Positions 1 to 7,791 of a DNA stretch of 64,000 bases are shown piece after piece; position 1 is the first letter of the stretch; each line of letters begins with the position of its first letter. The position numbers and the translations under genes are program-made. Below the pieces are notes generated by a model. It did not search any database and was not told where the DNA came from. It saw only the letters and a program-made list of their open reading frames with translations. This DNA comes from Paenibacillus methanolicus. GTDB taxonomy: Bacteria > Bacillota > Bacilli > Paenibacillales > Paenibacillaceae. The stretch covers positions 248,001-312,000 of the forward strand of contig NZ_VNHS01000010.1 of the NCBI RefSeq assembly GCF_008124765.1. Reading direction: 5' to 3'.

Positions 1-60
1 CCCGCCTACAACCAGGAGCACGATTTCCTGGACGTCGAACGGCTTACGGCCGGCAAATAA
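1..60 (+). CDS. 3' end of a CDS cut by the window edge
   Basis: Frame 1 reads PAYNQEHDFLDVERLTAGK and then a TAA stop at 58-60. It runs off the left edge with no stop before it, and the text looks like ordinary protein sequence (mixed charged and aromatic residues). Only 19 residues are visible, so no family can be assigned. No terminator directly follows it; the next 360 bases are non-coding repeat sequence. Confidence 0.45.
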   Translation, partial: PAYNQEHDFLDVERLTAGK

Positions 61-365
61 CGCTATTGTCGCTCCCCCTTCCCCCTCCGCCGAGGGGAAC
101 CAAAAGGTTAGCACCCTCTGGACTCTGCTAATTAGCGTGACTCGGTTCGCGGCCGGCGTTGATGCGTCCTTTCGCGATGAGCCCGCGTTGTCCTAAGGGA
201 CAAAGCTTTTGTTCGAGCTTCGTTCGAGACGATTTGCCTTGGGCTGAATCCTGTCAATTCGAGCTCTTGGCGGGACATCGTGCTGACCTTCGCTTTCGTC
301 CGCTTCCGCGGACACGCTCTACGTTTTATCCAAAACATGAACGGTTGCATAATTTCCTAAATAAC
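61..365. repeat. Intergenic region with a copy of repeat family C
   Basis: No convincing gene is present. Positions about 75-225 carry a repeat that recurs at about 59755-59890 and, inverted, at about 60010-60182. Shared blocks, in order, are CCCTCCGCCGAGG, CCCTCTGGAC, TTCGCGG-(C/T)CGGCG and GGACAAAGCTT. Short open frames on both strands here have no ribosome binding site and follow the repeat, so they are treated as chance. Confidence 0.6.
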
Positions 366-399
366 AAAAGACCGAATCCGCGAGCGGATTCGGTCTTTT
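366..399 (-). terminator. Bidirectional intrinsic terminator
   Basis: A perfect 15-16 bp inverted repeat (AAAAGACCGAATCCGC and its complement) encloses a tiny loop at 381-384, with A and T runs at the ends. It lies 23 bp past the stop of the minus-strand gene at 423-797 and can also stop transcription arriving from the left. Confidence 0.9.
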
Positions 400-422
400 C
401 TATATTCATATAAAGGAGCGAA

Positions 423-797
423 TTAGTTCATCTCGGCTTCCAGATCTTGCGACAGCGCCACGACATCGGTCGGCTCGGAATGCTGGATCGCTCTGGCATG
501 CTCGATCTCCTGGCGAAGCATTCTGACCTTCTCCATTGGCTTCTTGACGTAATGAATGTATTCCACCGCGAGATGATGATCGGGCTTCTTGCCGGACAAC
601 AAGCGGCGCAGCGCGGACATCGACTGATAGGCGCGCTCTTCAAGCAGGCGGCGCTTCTCGTAGCGCTGGACCATCTGCTCGATCTCGGCGATCTCTTGTT
701 CCTTCTTGGCGATATAGGCATTCAGAAACGGCAGCACTTCGGCAGCCTTCCGCTGCTTGAAACGGGCTGGCGCTGTATACATGATGGGATCCGTCAT
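423..797 (-). CDS. Conserved-type hypothetical coiled-coil protein, 124 aa
   Basis: I do not recognise a named family. The protein is soluble, rich in Glu, Lys and Arg, and residues about 15-60 and 85-110 have heptad-like leucine spacing typical of helical coiled coils (AAEVLPFLNAYIAKKEQEI). There is no signal peptide or membrane segment. The ATG at 795-797 follows an AGGGGAA ribosome binding site at a good distance. It is monocistronic: a strong terminator follows at 366-399 and the chemoreceptor gene upstream ends 87 bp away. A structural or partner-binding role is possible, but no function can be read from the sequence. Confidence 0.75.
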   Translation of the reverse strand: MTDPIMYTAPARFKQRKAAEVLPFLNAYIAKKEQEIAEIEQMVQRYEKRRLLEERAYQSMSALRRLLSGKKPDHHLAVEYIHYVKKPMEKVRMLRQEIEHARAIQHSEPTDVVALSQDLEAEMN

Positions 798-884
798 GAC
801 AATTCCCCTATCCGTCCATGTTATTAATATTCACACCAACAATCATACACGAACGATTCCCGTTTGAGAATACCTAAATCCACA

Positions 885-2282
885 TTAATTCCCTTCCGGA
901 TGAATGGCGATGTCAGCTCCCATGACGCCGACCACGGCGCCATCCTGTCCCCGGATCGGCACGGCCACCGTAACGCAAGGCTGTTTCGTAATCGCCGATA
1001 TGTACGGCTCGGACTGATACGAGACGCCTTCCATCGCTTTCTTCCACCAAATGCGCCCTTTCGCGTTAAGGAGCCCCGCGGCCGGCAGCGAAAATACGAA
1101 CGATCCGTCAGAGCGGTTCGACCAGACCGCCTCGATCTCCGCTTCCGCGCGCAGCATGGCCGTCAACCTCCGTTCGTGCTCCGCCTCCCCCAGTTCGGCC
1201 AAAGCCGAATCGGCCGCAAGCCTAGTCAGCTTCGCCCGCGTCGCGGACGTATCGACCTCGCCGTCATAGTCGCGATTCAGCCCGACACGCTGAATCGCCG
1301 CGCTTAACGCGCCCGAAGAGCGGTTCAGATCATCGCGAACCCGGTCCAGCTTGCCGATCTGCTGCCGCTGCTGCCGGGTCAGCTCCAACGTGCCGTCCAC
1401 GCTATGCATTGTGTCCTGTACCGACTCCACCGCTTCGCTTAGCAGAAGGGTTGCCCTTGCCATATGATCCGATTGGCGCAGGCTGGCTTCGCTGCTTATC
1501 GCCGCCAAGTCGTCAACCTGGCGAATTTGAGCGACGATGCGCTCCATCCTCGCCTGCGTCCGGTTCATCTCCAAGGCGCCGCGTTCGACCGCCGCCTTCT
1601 CCAGCTCAACCGAACGGACGACTTCGACGACGCCCGCCTCGATTTGCCGCACCATCGCGGACGAGCGTTTGACCGCCTCGTTGCTCTGTTCGGCCAGCTT
1701 CTTGATTTCTTGCGCGACGATGCTGAAACCCCGTCCGTATTCGCCCGCGTGCGCCGCTTCGATGGAAGCGTTGAGGGCGAGGAGGGACGTCTGCTCCACG
1801 ATCTCTTGTATGAACGCGTTGATTTCTTCAATATTGGACGTCTGCTCTTGCAGGTGTTGAATATTGCGCTCCATCGACAACGTCTGCGCGTTCAGCTCCT
1901 GCATGACGCCGTCGGTCGCCTCGAGAGACTGCTCCACTTCCCGCGCGATGTCACCTGTCGTCTTGCTAGCCCCGTCCAGCCGCACGGCCGACGCGCTGAT
2001 TTCTTCCGCCGAGGACGTCACTTCCTGAAGGACCGAGAACGCCTGCTCGATTCGCTCGGCCGCGAGTTGGCTGCTCGCCCGCAAATCGCCTTCCCGCAAA
2101 GAAGAGCGGTCCGCGATAGAGCCGAGACTTCCGATGGACTGGTTGACCTCCTCCACGGCCGCGGCCAACTGATCCGAGATGACCATCGACTCGTTCGTTA
2201 GCTGACGAAGCACATGCACACGCTCATCCTGGTTAGACGCTTTCTTGTGATTTGCCGCGTCCCGTTTCCATCGTAATTTCAC
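885..2282 (-). CDS. Soluble methyl-accepting chemotaxis-type protein with C-terminal Cache-like sensor
   Basis: The chemoreceptor signalling core is clear: a long coiled coil from about residue 20 to 340 with the hairpin-tip motif EQTSLLALNASIEAAHAGE near residues 165-185, the site that contacts CheA and CheW. No transmembrane helix or signal peptide is present, so it is cytosolic. After the coil, residues about 360-465 resemble the membrane-distal half of a Cache/PDC sensor (WWKKAMEGVSYQSEPYIS, then CVTVAVPI and GVMGADIAI). The sensor therefore follows the signalling domain, the reverse of a classical receptor. The second GTG (2280-2282) is preferred because GGTGG lies 8 nt upstream; a GTG 12 bp earlier has no spaced binding site. 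It is a single gene between two terminator-bounded units. The ligand is unknown. Confidence 0.85.
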   Translation of the reverse strand: MKLRWKRDAANHKKASNQDERVHVLRQLTNESMVISDQLAAAVEEVNQSIGSLGSIADRSSLREGDLRASSQLAAERIEQAFSVLQEVTSSAEEISASAVRLDGASKTTGDIAREVEQSLEATDGVMQELNAQTLSMERNIQHLQEQTSNIEEINAFIQEIVEQTSLLALNASIEAAHAGEYGRGFSIVAQEIKKLAEQSNEAVKRSSAMVRQIEAGVVEVVRSVELEKAAVERGALEMNRTQARMERIVAQIRQVDDLAAISSEASLRQSDHMARATLLLSEAVESVQDTMHSVDGTLELTRQQRQQIGKLDRVRDDLNRSSGALSAAIQRVGLNRDYDGEVDTSATRAKLTRLAADSALAELGEAEHERRLTAMLRAEAEIEAVWSNRSDGSFVFSLPAAGLLNAKGRIWWKKAMEGVSYQSEPYISAITKQPCVTVAVPIRGQDGAVVGVMGADIAIHPEGN

Positions 2283-2350
2283 CGGTTTCGCCACCCTTTA
2301 TTTGACATGTCAGATAATGCTACATTATAAGCCTCCATTCGACAAAAAGA

Positions 2351-2376
2351 AAGAGGAACCGACAACGGTTCCTCTT
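2351..2376 (-). terminator. Intrinsic terminator after the gamma SASP gene
   Basis: The perfect 10-bp stem AAGAGGAACC/GGTTCCTCTT (2351-2360 with 2367-2376) has a 6-nt loop. On the minus strand it is followed by TCTTTTTG. It separates the small spore-protein gene from the chemoreceptor. Confidence 0.85.
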
Positions 2377-2418
2377 GTTTAGGTATGATTCGTTCGTTCG
2401 CTAAGTATCCGGCCGCGC

Positions 2419-2541
2419 TTATTTGTCCGCTTTCTGCTGAGCGGATTTGCCAGCGGAATTGGCCGTGTTCGCCGCGTTCTCTTCCGCAAACTCGGCGTTG
2501 TATTGATTGGATGCATTCACTTGCTTGTTCTTCTTCGCCAC
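2419..2541 (-). CDS. Gamma-type small acid-soluble spore protein, 40 aa
   Basis: This short gene starts at GTG 2539-2541, 6 nt after a very strong GGGAGGTGATC ribosome binding site, and ends at TAA 2419-2421. The product begins MAKKNKQ and contains YNAEFAEENAANTA, then an Asn/Ala/Gln/Lys-rich tail ending AQQKADK. This matches gamma-type SASP (SspE-like) composition, including the EFA(S/E)E germination-protease-like site. In spores gamma SASPs are an amino-acid store degraded during germination. B. subtilis SspE is about twice as long with two repeats; this version has a single unit. Expression would be expected in the forespore from a sigma-G promoter, which I could not place with confidence. 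A terminator follows at 2351-2376. Confidence 0.8.
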   Translation of the reverse strand: MAKKNKQVNASNQYNAEFAEENAANTANSAGKSAQQKADK

Positions 2542-2612
2542 TTTGATCACCTCCCGTACATGACATAGTATGGCAGGGGGCCCACTACTGTATGTACGGA
2601 AAAGCTTGTCAA

Positions 2613-3137
2613 TCAGACGTTCGTTTGCTCCAGCATCATTCGTTTAAGAAGTGCTTTCGTACGATGAATTCTAGCCTTCACTGTGCCGACCGGAAGCTGC
2701 AGCGCCTCGGCGATCTCTTGGTCTTTAAACCCATAATAGAATTTATAAAGCAGCATCGTTCGGGACCGTGGATCAAGTTCGCCAAGCAGCTCGGAAATCT
2801 CCAGCAGAAGCTCGGCCTCGTAGGCGGATGGCGTATCGCCCGCCGAGGACAACAGCTCTTCGTTGTCAGCCACCGTCAGCATCCTGGCGGTATGACGATT
2901 CATATTGAGCGCCACGTTCGCCGTGATCGTCTTCGCCCAAGCGTCCAGCTTGCTCGCCTCCCGCAGCGAATCCCTGCTCTGCAGCATGCGCAGCCAAGCC
3001 TCTTGAACCGCATCCTGCGCGTCGGACTTGTTGCTGAGCCTGGCATAGGCGACCCGGATCATCTGGTTGTACAACTCCCGCAGCTTCGCTTCGTACAGTT
3101 CAAAGGCCGCTCCATCGTCTTCACCGATCAAATCCAT
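2613..3137 (-). CDS. ECF-type sigma-70 family RNA polymerase sigma factor
   Basis: The 174-aa product has the two-domain ECF layout. Region 2 (residues about 25-90) includes the SDAQDAVQEAWLRM segment and DAWAKTITANVALN. Region 4 (about 120-170) has the helix-turn-helix QEIAEALQLPVGTVKARIHR. It should direct RNA polymerase to a small regulon. The ATG at 3135-3137 is chosen because GGAG lies 9 nt upstream; the ATG five codons earlier lacks a binding site. No gene next to it looks like an anti-sigma factor: downstream is the SASP gene and upstream the 3D-domain protein. Its control is therefore not evident from the neighbourhood. Confidence 0.88.
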   Translation of the reverse strand: MDLIGEDDGAAFELYEAKLRELYNQMIRVAYARLSNKSDAQDAVQEAWLRMLQSRDSLREASKLDAWAKTITANVALNMNRHTARMLTVADNEELLSSAGDTPSAYEAELLLEISELLGELDPRSRTMLLYKFYYGFKDQEIAEALQLPVGTVKARIHRTKALLKRMMLEQTNV

Positions 3138-3218
3138 TCTGATCCGCTCCATCTGATTGATGACAACGTTTTGCAGAAGTTATTCTACCACAACAATATG
3201 ACAAAAAAAAGAAAAAAA

Positions 3219-3244
3219 CGCGGTCAACCCCTTGTTGTTCCGCG
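3219..3244 (-). terminator. Intrinsic terminator after the 3D-domain gene
   Basis: The stem CGCGG-t-CAAC/GTTG-tt-CCGCG has a 5-nt loop and on the minus strand runs into GTTTTTTTC, a classical U tract, 18 bp past the stop codon. Confidence 0.85.
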
Positions 3245-3261
3245 CTTTTTCCATGTTCTTC

Positions 3262-4299
3262 CTAGGATTCCAAAAGCTCCGACGGAATGGGCTTTTCTGC
3301 GATTACCGCGTCGTTCAATGACCTCAGCCAAGCCTCCGTCAGCTTACCTCCGCCACGACGCAGCACCTGCACCGTGACCGTTCGTTTGCCCCACTGTTTA
3401 TAAACCTGCTTCTTCGTTTCGAAGTACAAATCGATCTTTTTCCCTTTTATTTTCGAGCCGGTGTCGGCGACGACGGCATAGCCGTATCCCGGCACGTAAA
3501 GAAGCGTTCCGATAGGAAACACCTTCGGATCCGCCGCGATGGTCGAGACGAGGTCACGCCGTACTTTGACCCCGGAATAAGTAATCCCGTATTGGGGGTG
3601 CCCTGGCCGCTTGCCTGTCGATTCAACGCCAGCCGTATAGCCTGTCGCGATCACTTTGACATGCTTAAGCGCTTTGCCACTCCACGCCGGGACCGCTCTC
3701 GCGGATTTGTCCGCCCCGACGCGCGCTCCTGCCGCAGCGGAATGCCCGGAGGCGCGTTTCCGCGGCTCTTTCGCTTTTCGCGACGTTTTGGCAGAGGCCG
3801 GCTGCTGCGCTTTCTTTTTCGACGTATTCTTTTGAACCGGTATTTTGGTTATTTTCGTTTGTTTCGTCTTCGCCGTTCTTTTACTCCGGGTCTTGTTGCT
3901 TTTGCCCGCTTTTGTCCTTTTCGATTTGGCGGTCTTCCCCGCTTGTTTTCCTTTGGCCGCTTTATGGGCGCTGGACTTCTTGGCCGATCGCGTCGATTTT
4001 ATCGTGTGAGCCGAGCGGCTCGCTTTTTTCTTTTTGCTCGCTTTGGCAGCCTTCGCCTTGACCGTTTTCGTCTTGGTCGTTCCGCTTATTTTTGCCGCCT
4101 TGGCTTGGTGCTTTGCGACAGCGTCCTTGGCTCCGCTCTGCTTGGGCTTCTTATCCGGCTGATCCGCTTTGACGGCCGTGCCGGCGGGCATGCCCTGCGC
4201 CATCGCCCGAACCCCGTTAACGCCGGCCGCCGACAGGACGACCGCCGCCGCCGCGCACGCCGCGATCAAGCGTTTGAACGACAAAAAGCTTGTCAACAT
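3262..4299 (-). CDS. Secreted 3D-domain protein with Lys/Ala/Ser-rich linker
   Basis: The 345-aa product has an N-terminal hydrophobic signal or anchor (residues about 8-30, RLIAACAAAAVVLSAAGV). An extraordinary low-complexity stretch follows (about 38-205), dominated by Lys, Ala, Ser, Thr and Arg, with histone-like KKAS, SAKKSSAHKAAK and TRSKRTAK repeats. The C-terminal 3D domain (about 225-330) has the conserved aspartates in the segments DLVSTIAADP and VVADTGS/KIDLYF. 3D domains are double-psi beta-barrels found in peptidoglycan-acting proteins (MltA, YuiC, YabE, YocH). The start at ATG 4297-4299 is fixed by AAGGAGGAG 10 nt upstream. The basic linker probably binds anionic wall polymers. 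It lies 81 bp downstream of thrS with no clear terminator between, so read-through is possible. Confidence 0.85.
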   Translation of the reverse strand: MLTSFLSFKRLIAACAAAAVVLSAAGVNGVRAMAQGMPAGTAVKADQPDKKPKQSGAKDAVAKHQAKAAKISGTTKTKTVKAKAAKASKKKKASRSAHTIKSTRSAKKSSAHKAAKGKQAGKTAKSKRTKAGKSNKTRSKRTAKTKQTKITKIPVQKNTSKKKAQQPASAKTSRKAKEPRKRASGHSAAAGARVGADKSARAVPAWSGKALKHVKVIATGYTAGVESTGKRPGHPQYGITYSGVKVRRDLVSTIAADPKVFPIGTLLYVPGYGYAVVADTGSKIKGKKIDLYFETKKQVYKQWGKRTVTVQVLRRGGGKLTEAWLRSLNDAVIAEKPIPSELLES

Positions 4300-4380
4300 C
4301 TGGGTGTACTCCTCCTTAAGACGAAGGTTCCCCCATTGCGACAAGCTTTATGCAAAAACGAACGTTAGATGGTGATGCGA

Positions 4381-6318
4381 TTAGATGCGCTTGGTCCGGA
4401 TTTCATCCTGCAGGAGCGATACGATCTCATCGACGGATTTGGCGCCGATATCGCCTTCGCCGCGTTTGCGCACGGAAGCCATGCCGGAGCTCGCTTCGTT
4501 CTCGCCCACGACGAGCATATAAGGCGCTTTCTCCAGCTGCGCCTCGCGAATCTTGTAGCCGAGCTTCTCGTTGCGCAGATCGGATTCGACGCGAATGCCC
4601 GCCAGTCTCAGCTTCTCCTCCAGCTCGCGCGCGTAGCCTTCGTACGCGATGGAGACCGGGATGATTTTGGCCTGCAGCGGAGACAGCCAGAGCGGCAGGG
4701 CGCCCGCGAAATTCTCGAGCAGGAACGCCGTCATCCGCTCCATCGTGCTGATAATGCCGCGATGGATAACGACCGGACGGTGTTTCTTGCCGTCGGCGCC
4801 GATATATTCCAGCTGGAAGCGCTCCGGCAGCAGCACGTCGATCTGAGCGGTCGAGAGCGTCTCCTCTTTGCCAAGAGCGGTCTTGATTTGCACGTCGAGC
4901 TTCGGTCCGTAGAACGCCGCTTCGCCTTCCGCCTCATAGAATGGCAGACCGAGCTCTTCGACGACCTCGCGCAGCATGCGCTGCGTCGTCTCCCACATCT
5001 CGTCGTCCGGCCAGTACTTCTCGGTGTCGTTAGGGTCCCGGTACGAGAGACGGAAACGATAGTCTTTGATGCCGAAGTCTTCGTAGACTTGGCGGATCAG
5101 ATTGACAACGCGCGCGAACTCTTCCTTGATTTGGTCCAGACGGCAGAAAATATGCGCGTCGTTGAGCGTCATTGCCCGCACGCGGTGCAGACCCGTCAAG
5201 GCGCCGGACATTTCGTAGCGGTGCATCGTGCCAAGTTCGGCGACGCGGATCGGCAGATCGCGGTAAGAGCGCAGATCGCTCTTATAGACCATCATATGGT
5301 GCGGACAGTTCATCGGACGGAGCACAAGCTCTTCGTTATCGAGCTCCATCTTCGGAAACATGTCTTCCTGATAGTGCTCCCAGTGTCCGCTGGTTTTGTA
5401 CAGCTCCACGTTCGCCAGGACCGGCGTATACACGTGCTGATAGCCGAGTCTCTCTTCCAGGTCGACGATATAACGCTCCATCGTGCGGCGGATCGTCGCG
5501 CCGTTCGGCAGCCAGATCGGCAGCCCTTGGCCTACTTCGCTGGCGAACGTGAACGTCTTCAACTCGCGGCCGAGCTTGCGGTGATCGCGCTTCTTCGCTT
5601 CCTCGAGGAAATGCAAATGCTCGTCCAGCTGCGCTTTCTTCGGGAACGCCGTGCCGTAAATCCGCTGCAGCATTTTATTCTTCGAATCGCCGCGCCAATA
5701 CGCGCCCGCCACGCTAAGCAGCTTGAACGCCTTGATGCGGCCGGTAGATGGCAAATGCGGCCCGCGGCACAGGTCGAAAAATTCGCCCTGATCGTAAATC
5801 GTCAGCTCCGCGTCTTCGGGCAAATCGCGAATCAACTCCAGCTTTAGCGGGTCGCCAAGCTCGGTGAACGTCGCGATCGCTTCTTGGCGGCCGATGACGC
5901 GGCGGCGGATCGGCAGATCCTCCTGAACGATGCGTTCCATTTCCTTCTCGATTTTCGCCAGATCATCGGAACTGATCGGGTTCTCAAGATCGATATCATA
6001 ATAGAAGCCGTCCTCGATCACCGGTCCGATGCCGAGCTTGACGTCCGTCTTGCCGAACAGGCGCTTGATCGCCTGGGCCATGAGATGAGCCGTACTGTGG
6101 CGGTAGACTTCCAGTCCGTCCGCTGAGTCCAGCGTCACGATCTCGACCGTCGCGTCTTGCACGACCGGCGTATAGAGATCGACCACCTTTCCGTTCAGTT
6201 TGCCCGCCACCGCATTCTTCTTCAGTCCGCTGCTGATGGAGGCGGCTACGTCTTCGATCGTCGCGCCCTGCTCGTATTCCCGGACGGCGCCGTCCGGCAG
6301 TTTTACTTGAATCGCCAT
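4381..6318 (-). CDS. thrS: Threonyl-tRNA synthetase
   Basis: This 645-aa class II synthetase charges tRNA-Thr with threonine. The order is standard: TGS domain (residues 1-62), editing N2 domain (about 65-240, with HSTAHLMAQAIKRLFG), catalytic core (about 245-540, with MNCPHHMMVY, RELPIR-like DLPIRVAELGTMHR and the Zn-ligand cysteine) and C-terminal anticodon-binding domain (about 545-645). The length is normal for Bacillales ThrS. It is preceded by a T-box leader with its own promoter inside the 3' end of ytxC, so it is induced by uncharged tRNA-Thr. The ribosome binding site is AAAGGAG. Confidence 0.98.
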   Translation of the reverse strand: MAIQVKLPDGAVREYEQGATIEDVAASISSGLKKNAVAGKLNGKVVDLYTPVVQDATVEIVTLDSADGLEVYRHSTAHLMAQAIKRLFGKTDVKLGIGPVIEDGFYYDIDLENPISSDDLAKIEKEMERIVQEDLPIRRRVIGRQEAIATFTELGDPLKLELIRDLPEDAELTIYDQGEFFDLCRGPHLPSTGRIKAFKLLSVAGAYWRGDSKNKMLQRIYGTAFPKKAQLDEHLHFLEEAKKRDHRKLGRELKTFTFASEVGQGLPIWLPNGATIRRTMERYIVDLEERLGYQHVYTPVLANVELYKTSGHWEHYQEDMFPKMELDNEELVLRPMNCPHHMMVYKSDLRSYRDLPIRVAELGTMHRYEMSGALTGLHRVRAMTLNDAHIFCRLDQIKEEFARVVNLIRQVYEDFGIKDYRFRLSYRDPNDTEKYWPDDEMWETTQRMLREVVEELGLPFYEAEGEAAFYGPKLDVQIKTALGKEETLSTAQIDVLLPERFQLEYIGADGKKHRPVVIHRGIISTMERMTAFLLENFAGALPLWLSPLQAKIIPVSIAYEGYARELEEKLRLAGIRVESDLRNEKLGYKIREAQLEKAPYMLVVGENEASSGMASVRKRGEGDIGAKSVDEIVSLLQDEIRTKRI

Positions 6319-6365
6319 GACTGTTTGATCTCCTTTTCGACTTGGTTCAAGCCATGCGCGGGATG

Positions 6366-6642
6366 GAATGCACGCAAAAAAGCACTCATCCCGCAGAAGG
6401 GACGAGTGCTTGTCAGACCCGTGGTTCCACCCTAGTTCGACCGTGCGTACGCTTGTATGCTGGTCCTTTCGGCATTCTGTAACGGGAATGTCCCGGTCTG
6501 GCTTACTTCGGCGTTCGGCCTTTCAACCAGACAGCTACAAAGGGGTACATCCACAGCCGCCGGCGTAAGGAAATTTCAGCCGGGTTTCCTCTCTCTGGAA
6601 CGGGCGCATCCGCGGATACATGTCTTTGTCAATGCTGTTCTT
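6366..6642 (-). promoter_or_regulatory. T-box riboswitch leader of thrS (Thr specifier)
   Basis: The leader is read on the minus strand. The base of stem I pairs 6624-6629 with 6537-6542 (ACAAAG/CTTTGT). Directly 5' of the closing strand is the codon ACC (6544-6546), a threonine codon in the specifier position. The T-box core TGGAACCACG lies at 6420-6429. The terminator stem pairs 6399-6411 with 6380-6392 and ends in six U. Uncharged tRNA-Thr pairing with the T-box should favour the antiterminator and raise thrS expression. Confidence 0.93.
6376..6411 (-). terminator. T-box attenuator terminator
   Basis: A 13-bp stem AAGCACTCGTCCC/GGGATGAGTGCTT with a 6-nt loop and a U6 tract on the minus strand lies 57 bp before the thrS start. 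It is the regulated terminator of the T-box leader. Confidence 0.92.
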
Positions 6643-6648
6643 AAGCGT

Positions 6649-6678
6649 ATTATAATCAACCGCAATTATGCCGGTCAA
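6649..6678 (-). promoter_or_regulatory. Promoter of the thrS leader
   Basis: The -35 is TTGACC (6673-6678) and the -10 is a consensus TATAAT (6649-6654), with an 18-bp spacer, reading leftwards. The -35 overlaps the last codons of ytxC, so thrS can be expressed independently of ytxC. Confidence 0.8.
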
Positions 6679-7643
6679 GTCCGGATTCGCTGCGCGCGCG
6701 GGAGATCCGGCAGCTGTTCCTGCTCGCCTTCGCCGAAATAAGTGCCGCAATGGCCGCATTCTACGCATAAGCGGACGCGGTTCTCGAAGATCGATTCCAG
6801 CGTGCGCATGACGGCCAGCTCCGGCTGCCTCGTGTGGATGACGATCTGCTTCGGCGATACGGTAATGAGCGTGCTGACGATCATATCTTCCATGTTCATC
6901 TCGGATTCCAGCATGTCGACGACGATCCGGTCCGCCGGCGCGGCATCGAGCAGCTCGAAGTGCTCGTCGTACAGCGCGAATTCGCTGCCGCCTTTATGTA
7001 ACACGTGAACGATCGGAAGTTTGACTTCCTGCATGCGAACGAAATATTTTAGCAGCGATATAAATTCCTGATATTGCTTATCCATGACGTATTCATCGAT
7101 GGCGTAAGCGGTAATCTCCCGGAGTTCTTCCCAATAAGGGGCTAGTCGGAATGTGACGAATCCGTCCAAATGGATGCGGGTATTCTCCGCGAGAAAGGCT
7201 TCGATCTCGGAGGCGACCTTCTGCTTCCTTCGCAGCCGATCCGCTTCCGCGCCGGCAGGCTCGCTCTCCTCGCCCGCGAATTGCGCGCCATCGAGCAAAT
7301 TTCGGCAATACCGCTCGATTGCTTCGGCCTCTTGAGGATCCTCGTAGTGAAACTGCTTCCGAATGATCGCCTTGATGAGCAGCGGCTCCAGTTCGGCGAC
7401 GATATAGCCAGCAAGCGCCGACGCCGTCTTACGGTATACGGGAGGGCCATCCTTCTCCAGATGAAAATCGTGCAGGTCCGCGAAAAAGCGGATCGCCTGC
7501 TCTTCCCGCTCCATGCGAACGGCGGAACGGGGCTTTCGGTTAGTCGTGCTATGTAAAGCGGCGAATTCATCGTGCAAGTTTTGCTCCAACTTCTCCATCG
7601 TCTCATCCGATGCGGACATGAGCGAAACCGTGAGTAGTTCCAT
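6675..7643 (-). CDS. ytxC: YtxC-like sporulation protein
   Basis: The 322-aa protein lacks a signal peptide and is mostly helical. It matches the YtxC family in layout and key segments, for example the central RYCRNLL region and the C-terminal segments KGGSEFALYDEHF, DMIVSTLITVSPKQIVIH and CGHCGTYF-like. YtxC is a sporulation protein of unknown biochemistry. In Bacillus it lies directly upstream of thrS, and the same order is seen here, which supports the call. The extreme C-terminus has a CxxC-like CVECGHCGTYF. The start at 7641-7643 follows AAGGAGG. The thrS -35 element lies over its stop codon. Confidence 0.8.
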   Translation of the reverse strand: MELLTVSLMSASDETMEKLEQNLHDEFAALHSTTNRKPRSAVRMEREEQAIRFFADLHDFHLEKDGPPVYRKTASALAGYIVAELEPLLIKAIIRKQFHYEDPQEAEAIERYCRNLLDGAQFAGEESEPAGAEADRLRRKQKVASEIEAFLAENTRIHLDGFVTFRLAPYWEELREITAYAIDEYVMDKQYQEFISLLKYFVRMQEVKLPIVHVLHKGGSEFALYDEHFELLDAAPADRIVVDMLESEMNMEDMIVSTLITVSPKQIVIHTRQPELAVMRTLESIFENRVRLCVECGHCGTYFGEGEQEQLPDLPRAQRIRT

Positions 7644-7726
7644 ACGATCATTCCTCCTTCCTTAATCAGTATATGGCTGCGCAAAAGCAGATATACGATA
7701 CAAGCGGTGGGACTGCTGGATATTGA

Positions 7727-7755
7727 TTGGAATTAAAGCGTATTCGTGGTATGAT
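7727..7755 (+). promoter_or_regulatory. Promoter of the GGDEF gene
   Basis: TTGGAA (7727-7732) is followed by a 17-bp spacer and TATGAT (7750-7755), with a TG pair before the -10. It lies 37 bp before the start codon, giving a short leader. Confidence 0.6.
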
Positions 7756-7791
7756 TATTGTCTATAGTCGTATATTGCTGGAGTGAATCCA

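Noticed and set aside
132..413. Overlapping short frames of 72 and 84 codons near the left edge
   Set aside because: They lie in repeat family C and have no ribosome binding sites.
4369..5847. Long plus-strand open frame of 492 codons opposite thrS
   Set aside because: It is the antisense shadow of thrS, with no ribosome binding site and low-complexity Arg/Leu composition typical of GC-rich complementary frames.
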